The position numbers were made by a program, and so were the translations under genes. From contig NW_026728909.1 of assembly GCF_030272615.1 (NCBI RefSeq), positions 434,001-498,000 on the forward strand: a stretch of 64,000 nt of DNA, in the 5' to 3' direction. The notes below the pieces were generated by a model, which searched no databases, was not told the origin of the DNA, and saw only the letters and a list, made by a program, of their open reading frames with translations. Of this stretch, positions 10,671 to 22,832 are shown piece by piece (the first letter of the stretch is position 1; every line of letters begins with the position of its first letter). Source of the stretch: Cryptomeria japonica (taxonomy: Eukaryota > Streptophyta > Pinopsida > Cupressales > Cupressaceae).

Positions 10671-10728
10671 CCTGAAGTCAAGTCATGCACTAAATGCAAC
10701 CTGAAGTCAAGTCATGCACTAAATGTAA
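10671..10728 (+). repeat. 29-bp tandem duplication in the promoter
   Basis: CCTGAAGTCAAGTCATGCAC begins at 10671 and again at 10700; the two copies are nearly identical. The minus-strand gene has this word once. Copies lie at 23005-23062, 35339-35396, 47673-47730 and 60007-60064; in the last, the second copy begins CTTGAAG. Confidence 0.9.
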
Positions 10729-10770
10729 GTTTGAATTCTAATAACAAGGGCTTTCGTACGATGCATTGAC

Positions 10771-10942
10771 AATTCTATGAATACAATACATGTTACACAT
10801 TTTATGCATATAATACATGTTGCATATACATATAACTGCATCTAGATGCATCTTAGAATCTTATTCATACAATGCATGTTACACATCCTATGCATATAAT
10901 GCATTTTACATAGACATATAACTACATGCAGATGCATCGTAG
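10771..10942 (+). repeat. 86-bp tandem duplication rich in ATGCAT
   Basis: Two imperfect 86-bp copies (10771-10856 and 10857-10942) share TGTTACACAT and TATGCATATAAT at the same offset. Together with their left edge they contain about seven ATGCAT or CATGCA words. CATGCA is the core of RY elements bound by B3-domain factors; any function here is inference. The minus-strand gene has no counterpart. Copies lie at 23105-23276, 35439-35610, 47773-47944 and 60107-60278. Confidence 0.85.
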
Positions 10943-11103
10943 AAGCTGGATAGAGGGTGCCCTCGTACGTCACACTACTGCTCAGACTGAGTCCATGCTT
11001 CCTTCGTGTCTGCCCGGGAGATCTTTTCCTATATAAATGATGAATCCTTCTTCATATACTCAATCTATCCATCTTCATTCGACCGTTCAATACAGACGGT
11101 ATA

Positions 11104-11887
11104 ATGGCAACAGTATCAGATCTTGTGCTTATTCTTGTGGCTGGACTGGCTATATATCTTCAGATGCAAGGTAAGCTGTATTGGTAACATAAGAGTTTTA
11201 GATTGAATACACTATATATCCGAGGTTCACAATAATAATATGCGTGTGTTTTTTGTTGCAGAGGCGGCAGCAGTTAAGTTTGAGATAACGAACCAGTGCA
11301 GGTACACGGTTTGGGCGGCAGGATTACCCGGCGGAGGGCAGCAGCTCGACCAGGGTAAGACATGGACCGTCGATGTGCCGGCAGGGACAAAGGGAGCAAG
11401 ATTCTGGGGCCGAACCGGCTGCTCTTTTGATGCGAGCGACCGAGGAACCTGTCAAACCGGTGACTACAACGGCCAATTGAGCTGCCAGGTCTCGGGAGGC
11501 ATTCCCACCACGCTGGCTGAGTACACCCTCAATGGAGATGGCAACAAGGACTTCTACGACGTCTCCCTGGTGGACGAATTCAACGGTCCTCTCTCCATCA
11601 ATCCTACAAACGGACAGTGCACTGCCCCTGCATGCAAAGCCGACGTCAATGCTGTTTGCCCTGCTGAGTTGAAGGTGAATGGCGGATGCAATAGTGCCTG
11701 CACTGTCTTTCAAACTGACCAGTATTGCTACAGAGGTGCCTATGTCGACAACTGCCCTGCCACAAACTACTCGATGATCTTCAAGAACCAGTGCCCTCAG
11801 GCCTACAGTTATGCCAAGGATGATACTTCCAGCACTTTCACCTGCCCTTCTGGAACCACTGACTACAGTATTGTATTCTGTCCCTAA
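11104..11887 (+). CDS. Thaumatin-like protein (PR-5), cysteine-depleted type, copy 1
   Basis: Paralogue of the minus-strand gene. Exon 1 is 11104-11170, the intron is 11171-11261 (91 bp, GTAAGC…TTGCAG, phase 1) and exon 2 is 11262-11887; the product is 230 residues with a signal peptide at 1-26. The in-frame ATG at 11240 is intronic. In every copy residue 179 is Tyr (QYCYRG) where the family has the second Cys of a CC pair, so its partner, Cys187 by analogy with thaumatin pairing, would be left unpaired. Copy 1 alone also has Tyr91 in the signature (TGDY), removing another half-cystine; it keeps 14 of 16. Other breaks from the conserved pattern are Arg36 after the first Cys, Asp82 for Gly at the signature's start, and Glu128 for Gly in DGFN. 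Frame and splice sites are intact. A poly(A) signal AATAAA lies at 12060-12065. The product may be a misfolding, regulatory or newly specialised form. Confidence 0.9.
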
Positions 11888-12130
11888 ATCTATATAGGAG
11901 TATGCTCATCTACATCCTAATAATCAGCTATGAGTGTATCACCTCCGTATTTAGTATCTGATATATGGTGGCATAAACTATCACTCGGTAGTCATATAAA
12001 TAAGCCATCATTTGTTGTAAGGCGTTAGATGCAATTTTGAAGTATCACAGTTTACTATAAATAAAAGTCCAATATTCTAATGGGCAATTTGAAATAGGTA
12101 ATTCATATGCAATATCTTTTTATAAATGTC

Positions 12131-12464
12131 TTTTATTATTTTAGTAGGGAAGGGGTCCTAAACCCTTACAAAAAAAACAAATAAACTAGAGAGCAACGAC
12201 ACAATCGCTGGCATCGGATAGCCAACACCCCAGAAAGCATAGAAACAACTCTCAAAAGTAATAAAACACTAACAATACCCACATAACTAAACATAATAAC
12301 CCTCTCCAACTTCCTACTATCCATAATACAACTACTAGCATATAACTAAAAAGAGTTCATAATAGTATCAGAGTACTTAATCCACATGAAAACACCCAAC
12401 ATAAGGCATGCAGGCCTGTTTAGATAAAAGTCCATGTTAAAACTAATACTATCATCTTTTGAAA
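12131..12464 (-). other. AT-rich minus-strand tail spanning the unit boundary
   Basis: Continues on the minus strand from the coding remnant at 12465-13137 and ends at the thaumatin-like 3' flank. An AATAAA lies on the minus strand at 12132-12137, right at the junction, so this may be the 3' untranslated end of an old element. I do not recognise the family and see no clear frame. Copies lie at 24465-24798, 36799-37132, 49133-49466 and 61467-61800. Confidence 0.4.
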
Positions 12465-13137
12465 TCAACCCAGACCAAAAAAAAGCACCAACCCAATAGC
12501 ATCCTACTCATCCTTGATGACGTTCCATTCCCGCACAAGACACTACATCAGTTCCTTCTAGATCTTAGGTTACAACATGTCCTCTTTCTGCTCCTCTTGC
12601 AGGTTGACATCCTTCATCTTTTTTGCTTTTTTCTTCATCTTTCTCTATCTCAAGACAAACCCCATAACGACATTCTGCATAATTCATCAGTAATAGCACA
12701 TAGGGAATTCAAGGCCTCTCCCATTAGCTGATGTCCTTGCCTATATTCGTCCATCTTCGCTTTAAGGTTCATGACCTTAACTTGTAGGTTAATTATCTAG
12801 TTTTGCTATTATTTGATGCTAAAATTCTCCTCCTCGGTAGGAGAGTCCTGAGAACAGGGCACCATTTCCACATCCTAAAAAAGTATTTTGAAGCAAGGAT
12901 TTTTGTTTCGAATCAACCTTGTCCTCTAGAGAATCACTTAAACCCTTTGAATCCTCCTTACTGTCCTCCCCTTGTTCCTCCCCTTCCACCTGAAATTCCT
13001 CATCCTCCCCCCCTCCTCACTAGAGCTCCTGAGTTGTCATCATCATCAAGGGTAAAAGCCTTTGCCGGTTCAGGGGAAACATCTTCGGTTTCAATTTGTT
13101 TTTCTTGTCTTTGGCGAGCAGATGAGCCGACCTTCTT
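12465..13137 (-). pseudogene. Decayed acidic/coiled-coil coding remnant, copy 2
   Basis: Same four open pieces, same stops and same G-run frameshift as at 131-803. C at 12470 is the even-type allele. Confidence 0.45.
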
Positions 13138-13235
13138 TCACCAAAGTGACCCTCCTATTTCTCCTTTTCATGCAGGTTATCTTTCACCTAATCTCATAGT
13201 TCTTACAAGATGAAAAATCAGACACCAATAATATC

Positions 13236-16114
13236 TATAGGTCCATTGCTATTGTATCCCATCCGTCGTATGATCAGGAATCATTAACCATATTGTTGTG
13301 TTGGTATGGCCACCTCTAGAGTAGCAGCTCTGACCTCTTCCTCATCCTTGTATAGCCAACTAAGGATGTCTTTCCCTTATGATTCATTTGCTAGTGTGCC
13401 CAATTGGATAAATTTTCCATCAAACTTGGTGATGGGTTGTGTTGATTGATGTGTCGATGCAGAAGGTTGTCCATGAGATTTTGGTGATGTTGGTAATTTT
13501 GATAGACACATGGGTTCAAAATAGTATTCTCCCATGCCTTGATCTTTGATTTCAACTTTTGTTTGAAGTCCATGGATAAAGACTTGATTTTTTCTTGATG
13601 ATGATCTAATGCTAAGGAAGCTGGAGCTTTCCTATTGTGTGGAACTAGGCTGTCTTGAGCTGTCCCCATAGCATTGCAATGTTGAAAAGGATTATTATCG
13701 GTAGATATGGAGATTTCCTGTCCATTATATGGGAATTTGACACACTGATGGTATGTTGAAGGCACTACTTGCATTTCATGTATCCAAGGATGACCCAATA
13801 GAATATTGTATGTTAAGTCTATGTCTAAGACTTGGCACATAGTGTCCCTTTGTATCAGTCCTACCTAAATAGGTAGTATCACTGTTCCTTTAGATGACTT
13901 GTCTTCATCATCATAGGCCTTGATGGTGATCTTTTTGTTTGGATCAATAGACTTCTCAAAGAAGCCTAATGCACGGATAAGCTTTAAAGCACATATATTG
14001 AGACCAACTCCTCCATCTATTAATACTCTTTTAACTCGATGTTTGTAGACTAAGACTTTGATATGAAGGGGAGTGTTATGTGGATGACTCAAAGAGACAT
14101 TATCATGTTGGAAAAGGTGAGTTTATGAGGCCCTGTCATATGAGCCACCATGGCTTGGAATTTTATCAATGTCCAGATCTTGAGGAATGTTTGTTTCAAC
14201 CAATGCTTGTTCTAAGATATCCTTATCTTTTGGTGAGAACTTGAGCAACTCGAGTATAGATATTTGAGCAGGAGTTCTCTGTAGTTGATAAACCAAATCA
14301 TATTGAGTATTGGGAATAGTGGTGGATGTTGATGTATGCCCTTTCAAGACGCATTTTTGAGCTTTGGTTGTCACATTGATTGATGCATGGTCTTGTTTGT
14401 CCTTGATTTTTATGACATTTATTTGGTTATCATCTATCAATATGTGATTGATGGTGTTGTTGTACAGGTGATTTATACAAGCTCCTCTTGTATCATTTGA
14501 TGATGGAGCTCCTCCCTTCTTGTAATTTGGAAGAGGATTTTTAAAAGCATCGTGGTCACCGTTTGTTTTGAGACCATCAACCATTAAATCACCTCTATTG
14601 ATCATATCCTGACCAATATTCTTAAGCCTCATGAAATCATTTGTGTGATGTCCTTTGTTTCGATGAAAATCACAAAAATACGAATCATTCCACCAAGGTG
14701 GTTTGACCTGGGGTTCAAAGTTGTTTATGGTCAGTAATGTGATAATTTTGTTCGCCAGGAGTTCTCGAAATGTCAATTCTAAGGTTTTCCCTAATGGTGT
14801 GTAGATGTGTCTATTTGGGAAAGTGTTGGTGTTACCTCTTTGGTTTGTATTATTCCCTCAGTTAGCCTTGTTTATTGTTGTTGCCTTGGGTATTGTTATT
14901 GGTATTTGAAATTGAAGGTCCTTGATTGGTATTTTGTGGATAAGTGTTAGTGCCTTGATTAACACCCTTTTGATTTTTGTTAGATTGTGGATTACCTCAT
15001 AAAGCTAATACTGGTTGTTTGGACTTCATATCATTAGCATCGGCTCCTCCATCATTAACAATGTTTTTGTTTCTTGTCCAAAATCTTGATTTGTCTAAAG
15101 TGTTGTTGTTATTTTTATTGTTAAAGGAGTGAGTGTTGGATGAGTTAATTCCTTCCTTAAATAACTTCAATGTTCCTTTCTTGATGTAGGCTTCCTCTAC
15201 TTGGATTCCATTTTCTATCAACTTGGTAAAAGCTGGTATGCATTGGAGCTTGAGTTGATAACACATCTCACTATTTAGATTGTCAATAAAGATCTCCATC
15301 TTTTCCTTTTCAGGCATGTCTCGAGGATATCTCGAAACCATACGTCTCCAACACTGAAGAAACACCATGAATGTTTCATTGCTTTTTTGTTTGGTGTTGC
15401 ATACATCCAACATGGTGATTGCATCCTAAATATTATAGGAGTATTTTGTGATAAATTTGTTTACAAACTCATCAAATGATCTGATGGGAAGTGTAAGTTT
15501 AGACAACCACTCCATTGTTTTCCCTCCCAAACTTCTTGGGAATAGTCTCATTAAGAATCATCGTGAGAAAACTCTAGGCTTATGGTACAAAATTCCCGAA
15601 CATGATTGCGAGGATCACTTTTAGCATCGTATTTGTCGTACTTTCGCATATCTGAATTTGGGGGAAAAGGTATCATGTTTAATCTCCTGTCAAAGGAGTA
15701 AGGACAGATTTCATCCAAGGAGTATCGCATTGTGGTCCCTTGTTGCATGTTCTACATTTGCCTTTGCAGCATTTGGATTTGTTGTGTAAGAGTGACCATG
15801 GGTGCATTTGTATGTCGAGGGAAACCTTCCCCCTTTCATTAAGATTATCCTGAGGTCGGCCATGGTTGTGTTCGGGGGTGTTATTTTGTTCATGCATGAT
15901 TTATGGGCCATGTGTTTCTTCTTCTATTTTTTGGTCTTGATAGGCATAATTTCTAGACCTTGTTCTAAAAATTCTTTCAGCGACATTCCTTAAGTTTTCG
16001 GTATTAAAATCTTTAGGAAGTGTAACTCCTTTTCTAGTTAGCATGAGCATATATTTTTCCTCGTTTGCTTCAATAAGTCTTTCCATGAGCCTTTGGAATG
16101 AGGGGTTTTCTTGA
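13236..16114 (-). pseudogene. Ty3-type gag-protease remnant, copy 2
   Basis: Same broken pieces in the same frames as copy 1 (gag core 15413-14997, Cys/His motif 14776-14123, protease 14092-13865). G at 15042 is a silent difference in the gag core. Confidence 0.85.
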
Positions 16115-16330
16115 CATTCTTGGAGTTGTCATTCCTAAGTCACTTTGCTCAATGATTTGAGAGAAAAGACATTGACTTGAGGGATCATGTTAGATAGAGA
16201 ACAATGGAACATCCCTTGGGAAGTTGAGCTATTCAATATAGCTCCATAACTTGCACCAAGAGTCCCATTGGTGTGTGGATCTTTTGGAACCTTAATTTTA
16301 CGTTTCTGTACACCACATTTCCTGCACACA
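16115..16330 (+). repeat. Inverted LTR-end fragment, copy 2
   Basis: Counterpart of 3781-3996; primer-binding-like site at 16335-16352. Confidence 0.75.
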
Positions 16331-16352
16331 TTTGTGGCGCCCACCATGGGGC

Positions 16353-17569
16353 CGAACCCCATTAATCTTATCATTTTTTTTGTAGGAGCAATATTGCAAG
16401 CACGTGGGAAAGCTGGTTTAGCACATTGGGACCTTTCTTTAGTGCGTAGAAACATTAGTTAGTGCTTCTAGTATACTATTTAGTGAAGACCTCTCCACTA
16501 GCACATTTAGACTTTTTGTTAGCACCTGATATTCTGGTTGTATTCTATATCATCATAACGCATTCGACAAACATAGTAGAACATTCGGTAACCATCTTAG
16601 TGCATAGAAGTCATTTTGTAGCACATTTTCATGTTTTTGTAGTGCATCTGCACGTTTCTGTAGCTCACCTGTGCAATAGTCTAATGCATAGCTCTAACAA
16701 AGGAAAACGCAAAACTGTAATCGAAGAAAGAAAATTTTAGGCTTGTGAAGCCCACCCTCAGAATTTGATTATTTTGCTAACTGATTTTGTTCAGGTTCAA
16801 ACCTTTTTCTGCAGGAGCAATAGGAGTTAGTTTAAGTTTTTCTTTTCTTTCTTTCAAAAGTTAGTTAAAAAGAACTCACCCTCTTTTTTATTGCAAAAGC
16901 TTAAAATAAACCTCATAAGTTCTTTGGGATGTTTAAAATGAACTTCATACTTTCCTTTGGTATTTAAAACAAAACTTCATCTTTTTCTTATTGCATGGGT
17001 AAAAAGAACAACAAAGAAAAAAATTTCATTCTTCCAAGTTAGGAAAACACTTCGTTCGGGTTTTAAAAGAACAACAAATTTACTTTTCAATCAACAAAGG
17101 TAAAAAGAAATTCACCTTCCTTTGGTGCCTAAAAGGATTCATTTTAATTTATTGCAAAAGTAAAAGAAACTCATCTTTATTTTGTGCAAGGAAAAAGGGA
17201 AAGTTCTCACTTATCAACTTTAATTTTGTTGACCAAAATCACGATTTCTTTTGTTGACCAGGATTTCCAATTTTTTGATAGAAAATCATTGCTATAAAAG
17301 GTTAAAAAGAACACCATACTTTTTGGAGCAAAATCTCCAAACAGAAGTTAGCAAATCATTTCTTTGAAAGGTTAAAAAGAACACTTGAGTGCCTTGTCTC
17401 GAAAGTGGAAAGTATATGCTCTCCCCTTAATTGGGTGACCAAAATGCCAAACCACTCTTTCATGCTTTCTTCATTTCAAGCAGTTAAATCGTTTAGCAAG
17501 CCTGTCATCCCGAGTTTCTCTTAGAGTGCCATTTAAATGGTCGGTGAGAAGGGAATGACCTAATTTCGA
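16353..17569. other. Retrotransposon leader, copy 2
   Basis: No gene. T at 16601 (even-type allele) falls in one of the TAGTGCAT words. Confidence 0.5.
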
Positions 17570-17591
17570 GCCCCATGGTGGGTGCCAGAAA

Positions 17592-19019
17592 TGTTTGTGG
17601 GAAATGCAGTGGTGTACAAAAACATAAAATTCAGGTTCCAAAAGATCCACACACCAATGGGACTCTTGGTGCAAGTTATGAAGCTATATTGAATAGCTCA
17701 ACTTCCCAAGGGATGTTCCATTGTTCTCTATCTCACAGGATCCCTCAAGTCAATGTCTTTTCTCTCAAATCACGGAGCAAAGTGACTTAGGAATAACAAC
17801 TCCAAGAATGGGTGATGTTTGATTAATTTACCATGATTTCATTCCTAGATATGTATGATATTGAATCTATGATGATTTTAAACTAGTATGAATTTTATGT
17901 TATGATAAAGATTAGCAATCCTCTCCTAACAATATATACTAGTCTAACATGGATATGCTATGATATTTAAAATTACTTCTAAAATGCTATTAAGATGATT
18001 TTATCAAAGAGAGGCTAAATGCTCAGTAAAATGACTATAGATTACATGCATGAAACTTGGATATCTCAAAATGAGAGAATGAGAGCTCTATTTATAGGGA
18101 AAATAGGGAAATGGATGGTCAAGATTGGATAATCTTAACAAGGGCCAGGATTGAAAGTTATCAATCCATGTTTACAATTCTCACCAATGAAATGGTGACA
18201 ATTGTCAACAAGAGGTTGCTTGAGAGGAGATGAAATAATAATTAAATGCTTGAGAAGACATGATGGTTACCTTAGGAGCTAAGGGTTAATGTTAGGTTAG
18301 GGTTATCCATTGGATAAAGCTTTTACCCAAGCAGTAAACTCTTGTGCAAGGGTTAAAGGGATAACCAAAGTTAAAGCCATGAATGTTTTATGAGACCCTT
18401 GGGTTAGATGAGGGTTGAGTTAGAGAGAAAGTCTCTAGCCATGAAAGAAGGTTGAGTTAACCATTAATGGTTATGAAGACTTTGAGGGTTAACTTGTTGA
18501 GGACATAAAGCCTTTAATAGTTATTGAAGACTTTGAGGGTTTGAGAAGTGACTTCCCTTTTCTTAGGGATGTGACAATAATTAGGAGATGGATTAGGCTA
18601 AATTAGAATTGATTAGAATAATCTAGAAGGGGTTTAGGGAGGCAAGTGGGAGATGTAGGAAAATGGAAGTGGAGGAAAAAGGAATTTAATTAAAATAAAA
18701 CTACTTTATTTCAATCAAATAGATGCAACTTGCATAAATACAAGTGAGGGATTTAAATAAATAAATTAGAATTATTTATTTGCAAGGATTAATTTAATTA
18801 AATGTAAGTTTAATTAAAAGGGGAGAAGGGGGAATTTAATTAAATAAAGTAATTTATTTAATCAAAGGCTAGAAAAGGCTTAGGTGAACTTAATTAAATA
18901 AATTGAGTAATTCATTTAATCAAATAGATGAATATAAAGAATTTAATTAAATAGAAGAATGAGATTAAAATAAATATTAAATATTCATTTAGGAAAGTGG
19001 TCAGATTTATACGTCTACA
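17592..19019 (-). mobile_element. Ty3-type LTR, copy 2
   Basis: Same ends; TATA core at 18089-18096. No difference from copy 1 seen. Confidence 0.7.
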
Positions 19020-20023
19020 ATAATTACTATCATATCACCAATAATGTGATAAAGGCAATTTGTATGTAATATATAGTTACGGAAAAATTTCTCCCATCTT
19101 ATTATTATAGTTTAAAAATTTTAAATATGTGTATATCCATGCAAATTTATTAGAATCCACTATTATGGATTGAGTTGATACAATATGTATTGGAAAGTAG
19201 ATTAGTTTTGTGTTGAGTATATTTATTTATTAATTCTTACTCTATCTTATTAGCACCATATGTCCTTGTCACATCAAAGAGTGACATATCTTACTACAAA
19301 CATAAAATAAATACATAATGAATACATATTTCAAAATTAGAAATATATAACAACTTTCAACTAAAAAATATAAAATTAATTTCAAGTAAAATGAAATAAT
19401 CTTTCCAAATAAAATAACTCATAACATTTAAATAAAAATAAGAACAAGAAAAAAAAAATGTCAAGTAATATAATTTTAATTATTGTAAAGTAATTTGGCT
19501 CATGGGTTCCTTTCCCTATTGAGGTGGTTGGAGATAGGGTGAAGAACTGATAGTGCTAAGTGCAAAAGTGTGTGGACTTCTTAAAGGCCTCCATTAATGT
19601 AGTGAGTCTAGATCATGTCAACTCGTCCTTTGCATTCACAAACAACCAAAAACCTAATCAAGATATTCCAAAAGGTAATAATGTGAAAATTGAAACTTAG
19701 TTTCTCTAGTATGTTTAGTTTGAATGTAAAGCTGATAAGAGATATTGGATGTAGCTACTATGTAGGATTTTGTCTACGTAAGTAAGAGTAGAGATGCATT
19801 CTGGCCCTATTTTAGATTTGTTATTTAATTGAAAAATTTTCAATTTTTAATATATATGGAATGCAACACCCAAAAGTAGCTAGTTTACAAAAAAATCAAT
19901 TGTGACTCAAAATTTTATTTGATGAATGTAAATAATCTATATTTTAAAATTAAGATTTATAATTCAAAACAAGTAAATATCTGTACTATTTGAATATATA
20001 TATATATTTAATATATTAGAACT
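19020..20023. other. AT-rich stretch without a recognised gene, copy 2
   Basis: As 6686-7689. Confidence 0.6.
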
Positions 20024-20277
20024 TAAAATGTTAAAAAGATAACTGCATATGGATTAGCTTTTCCTCATTACCCATTAAAATACCGATGGAATTTTATTTA
20101 CAATAAACTGTGATACTTGGAAACTGGCATGTATACCTTACACCAACCGATGGCTTATTTACATGACTCTACCAAATGATAGTTTATGCCACCATATATC
20201 AGATACTAAATACACGGGTGATAAGATCATAGCTGATTATTTGGAGGTTATAATGACTATGATGATCCTATATATAT

Positions 20278-21072
20278 CTAGGGACAGAATACAATACTAT
20301 AGTCGGTGGTACCAGAGGGGCAGGTGAAAGTGCTGGAAGAATCGTCCTTAGCATAACTGTATGCCTGTGGGCACTGGTTCTTGAACATCATCGAGTAGTT
20401 TGTGGCGGGGCAGTTCTTGACATAGGAACCTCTGCAGCAATACTGGTCAGTTTGAAAGACAGTACAGGCACTATTGCATCCACCATTCACCTTCAATTCA
20501 GCAGGGCAAGCAGCATTCACGTCGGCTTTGCATGCAGGGGCAGTGCACTGTCCATTTGTAGGATTGATGGAGAGAGGAACGTTGAAGCCGTCAACCAGGG
20601 AGACATCGTAGAAGTCCTGGTTGCCATCTCCATTTAGGGTGTACTCGACCAGCGTGGTCGGAACGCCCCCCGAGACTTGGCAGCTCAGTTGGCCGTTGCA
20701 GTCACCAGTTTGACAGGTTCCTCGGCCGCTCGCATCGAAAGAACAGCCAGTTCGGCCCCAGAATCTTGCCGCCTTTGTCCCTGCCGGCACATCGACGGTC
20801 CATGTCTGACCTTGGTCAAGCTGCTGCCCTCCTCCTGGTAGTCCTGCCGCCCAAACTGTGTACCCGCACTGGTTTCGTATATCAAACTTAACTGCCCACG
20901 CCTCTGCAACAAAACATACACACACAAAAATTATCGTAAGGCCTAGAGAGATGTATATACCATTCAACAACCTACAACACGTATTATTTTACCAACACAT
21001 CTTACGTTGCATATGTAAAGATATGGCCAGTCCAGCCACAAGAACAAGCGCAAGATCTGATACCATCGCCAT
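20278..21072 (-). CDS. Thaumatin-like protein (PR-5), complete type, copy 2
   Basis: Exon 1 is 21006-21072, the intron is 20904-21005 and exon 2 is 20278-20903. The protein is identical to copy 1: 230 residues, 16 cysteines, intact signature. TATA box at 21139-21146 on the minus strand. Confidence 0.93.
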
Positions 21073-21319
21073 TATACCGTCTGAATTGAACGATTGAATG
21101 AAGATAGATAGATTGGGTATATGAGGAGGGATTATTCATTTATATAGAAAAAGATCGCTCCGCCGGTCATGAAGGAAGCAACAGAGGAAGGACCCGGCAT
21201 GAGAAGGCTAGTATCGTACGCATTCCGGTTACAGAATTCAAGCTTGCATTTATAACATGACTTGACTTCAGGTAAGAGCTGCCCAGTTTCCAACCGTAAG
21301 GGTCATCAATATTCAGATA

Positions 21320-22317
21320 ATAGCTGTAATATTAAAGACAACCAAGTTTCACAACAAATCAAACCAACAAAACATAAATAGCCATATGATATGGGAAAAA
21401 AAGGATGTTGGATTTAGTTTCATTGAACTTTAACTCTAAAGTAGCCAAATAAATATATAAGGACTTCCTAAAGTTTATTTTTTTATTTATTTTTGTAGCC
21501 CCCACCAATATTGTATAATAGACAAATTAGATATGGGACTGAGCATTAAGACTTCTATTTGAAGACCAACCCTAGATAACACCCTTGGCCCTTCAACTAT
21601 TAATAAATAATTTAGAGCCAACTACCTTAAGAATAAATATATAACGGGGTGAAGGACTCCCTTGTAAGATAAAATAGGACAAGAATGAAATATTGAAAAA
21701 AGAATTTAATATGATCTAACAAATATATTTTTCAAATTACCAATATAAACCTGTAAATTGGGAAAGAAATCTAGACTCCTAAAGAGGAATTGCTTATCTA
21801 CAAAGAGAAAATATTCTCAAGGAGTTTCAAGCCTTTTGCAAATAGGGAAGGGTTGCAAAGAAGATGTAAGGGAGTTTAGATTACTTTCTTAGAATTTCTT
21901 AGTCATAGTTAAAATTTTATGTATGATTACTTATTTTTAATCTCATTGTTTGAAACTAAGTATATACAAAGAAAAAAAATCCTAAAATAATCATAAAAAA
22001 AATCTCTGACTAGAAAATTTTAAATATTTAGAAAATATAGTTGTCCTTTTAGATTTGCAAATTTCTAAAAAAAACTTGTTCCCCTAGACCTAATCGACAT
22101 TTCAAGATATTCTTATTTCACTATTGATAATAATTTAGTCTATTTTTTTAAATCATAAGTTCATATTCCACTACTTATTTAACATTTTTATTTGAAAGCA
22201 AATAATACCTATTTAAAAATTAAACCAATTTTTTGAAATTATTATAATATTAGTTACAAAAGTCAATTAAAATGTATATTTTTCAAATATTAAATTTTAA
22301 ACTATTGATATGTTGAG
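21320..22317. other. AT-rich intergenic stretch, copy 2
   Basis: As 8986-9983; no gene seen. Confidence 0.55.
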
Positions 22318-22762
22318 TATTAATTAATAAGTTGTAATCTCACTTTTAATTATCGACAAACTTGAAAAATTTATAAATACATTAATAAACATAAAATTTT
22401 AAAAATAGATTGAGAAACATTCATAAGAAAACAAAGTATATAATTTAGAAAAATGGATCAATCAAACAAAATATCAAGTTTAACCAAAAGAAATTGTAAG
22501 CTTTTCCAATTTGATTCTATGAACTTAACATCTTCTTCAAATAATTTTTCTACAGTTTTTTGTTTGAACATTATTTATTAATAAATTGTATTCTCACTTT
22601 TAATTACTAATAAAATTAAATAAATTTATAAATACATTAATAAGAATAAATTTAAAAAATAGATTTAAAAACATTTATAAGAAAACAAAATATATAATTT
22701 TTAAAAAGTGGGTCAATCAAACAAAATATCAAGTTTAAGCAAAAGAAATTCTATGAAGTTAA
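22318..22762. repeat. 254-bp-period direct repeat, copy 2
   Basis: As 9984-10428, with the even-type A at 22615. Confidence 0.7.
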
Positions 22763-22832
22763 AATCTTTATCAAGATAATTTTACATCTTCCGATTTGAT
22801 TCTTAGGCTACCTTGGCTTTTCAAGTCACTGA

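Larger units (their letters stand above)
10499..11103 (+). promoter_or_regulatory. Rebuilt promoter of the plus-strand thaumatin-like gene
   Basis: TATATAAA lies at 11030-11037, 67 bp before the ATG, as in the other gene. Upstream, the shared promoter module occurs twice: a distal copy at about 10499-10640 (AAACTGGCCAGC, CCGGGTCCATGC) and a proximal one from about 10641. Two local tandem repeats have been added, one of 29 bp (10671-10728) and one of 86 bp (10771-10942). TACGTCA at 10966-10972 holds, on the other strand, the TGACG core bound by TGA-type bZIP factors, which is known from salicylate-responsive PR promoters; its use here is inference. Confidence 0.6.
10640..12130 (+). repeat. Inverted gene duplication, right arm
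   Basis: Counterpart of 7690-8985. It is longer because of the promoter repeats at 10671-10728 and 10771-10942. Homology ends near 12130, where the transposon-derived tail begins. Confidence 0.8.
1..12334. repeat. Array unit 1 (odd type)
   Basis: Odd-type alleles: G at 136, C at 4267, C at 10281, A at 11501, G at 12039. The private change is A at 11466, which turns Cys91 of the plus-strand thaumatin-like protein into Tyr. Confidence 0.95.

Noticed and set aside
11324-11713. Open frame antisense to the thaumatin-like exon, with counterparts at 8118-8303 and 8351-8593
   Set aside because: Shadow frames inside a GC-rich, well-supported exon.
1-12334. Classical satellite or centromeric repeat
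   Set aside because: The unit is far longer than typical satellites and contains intact genes, so a segmental tandem duplication fits better.
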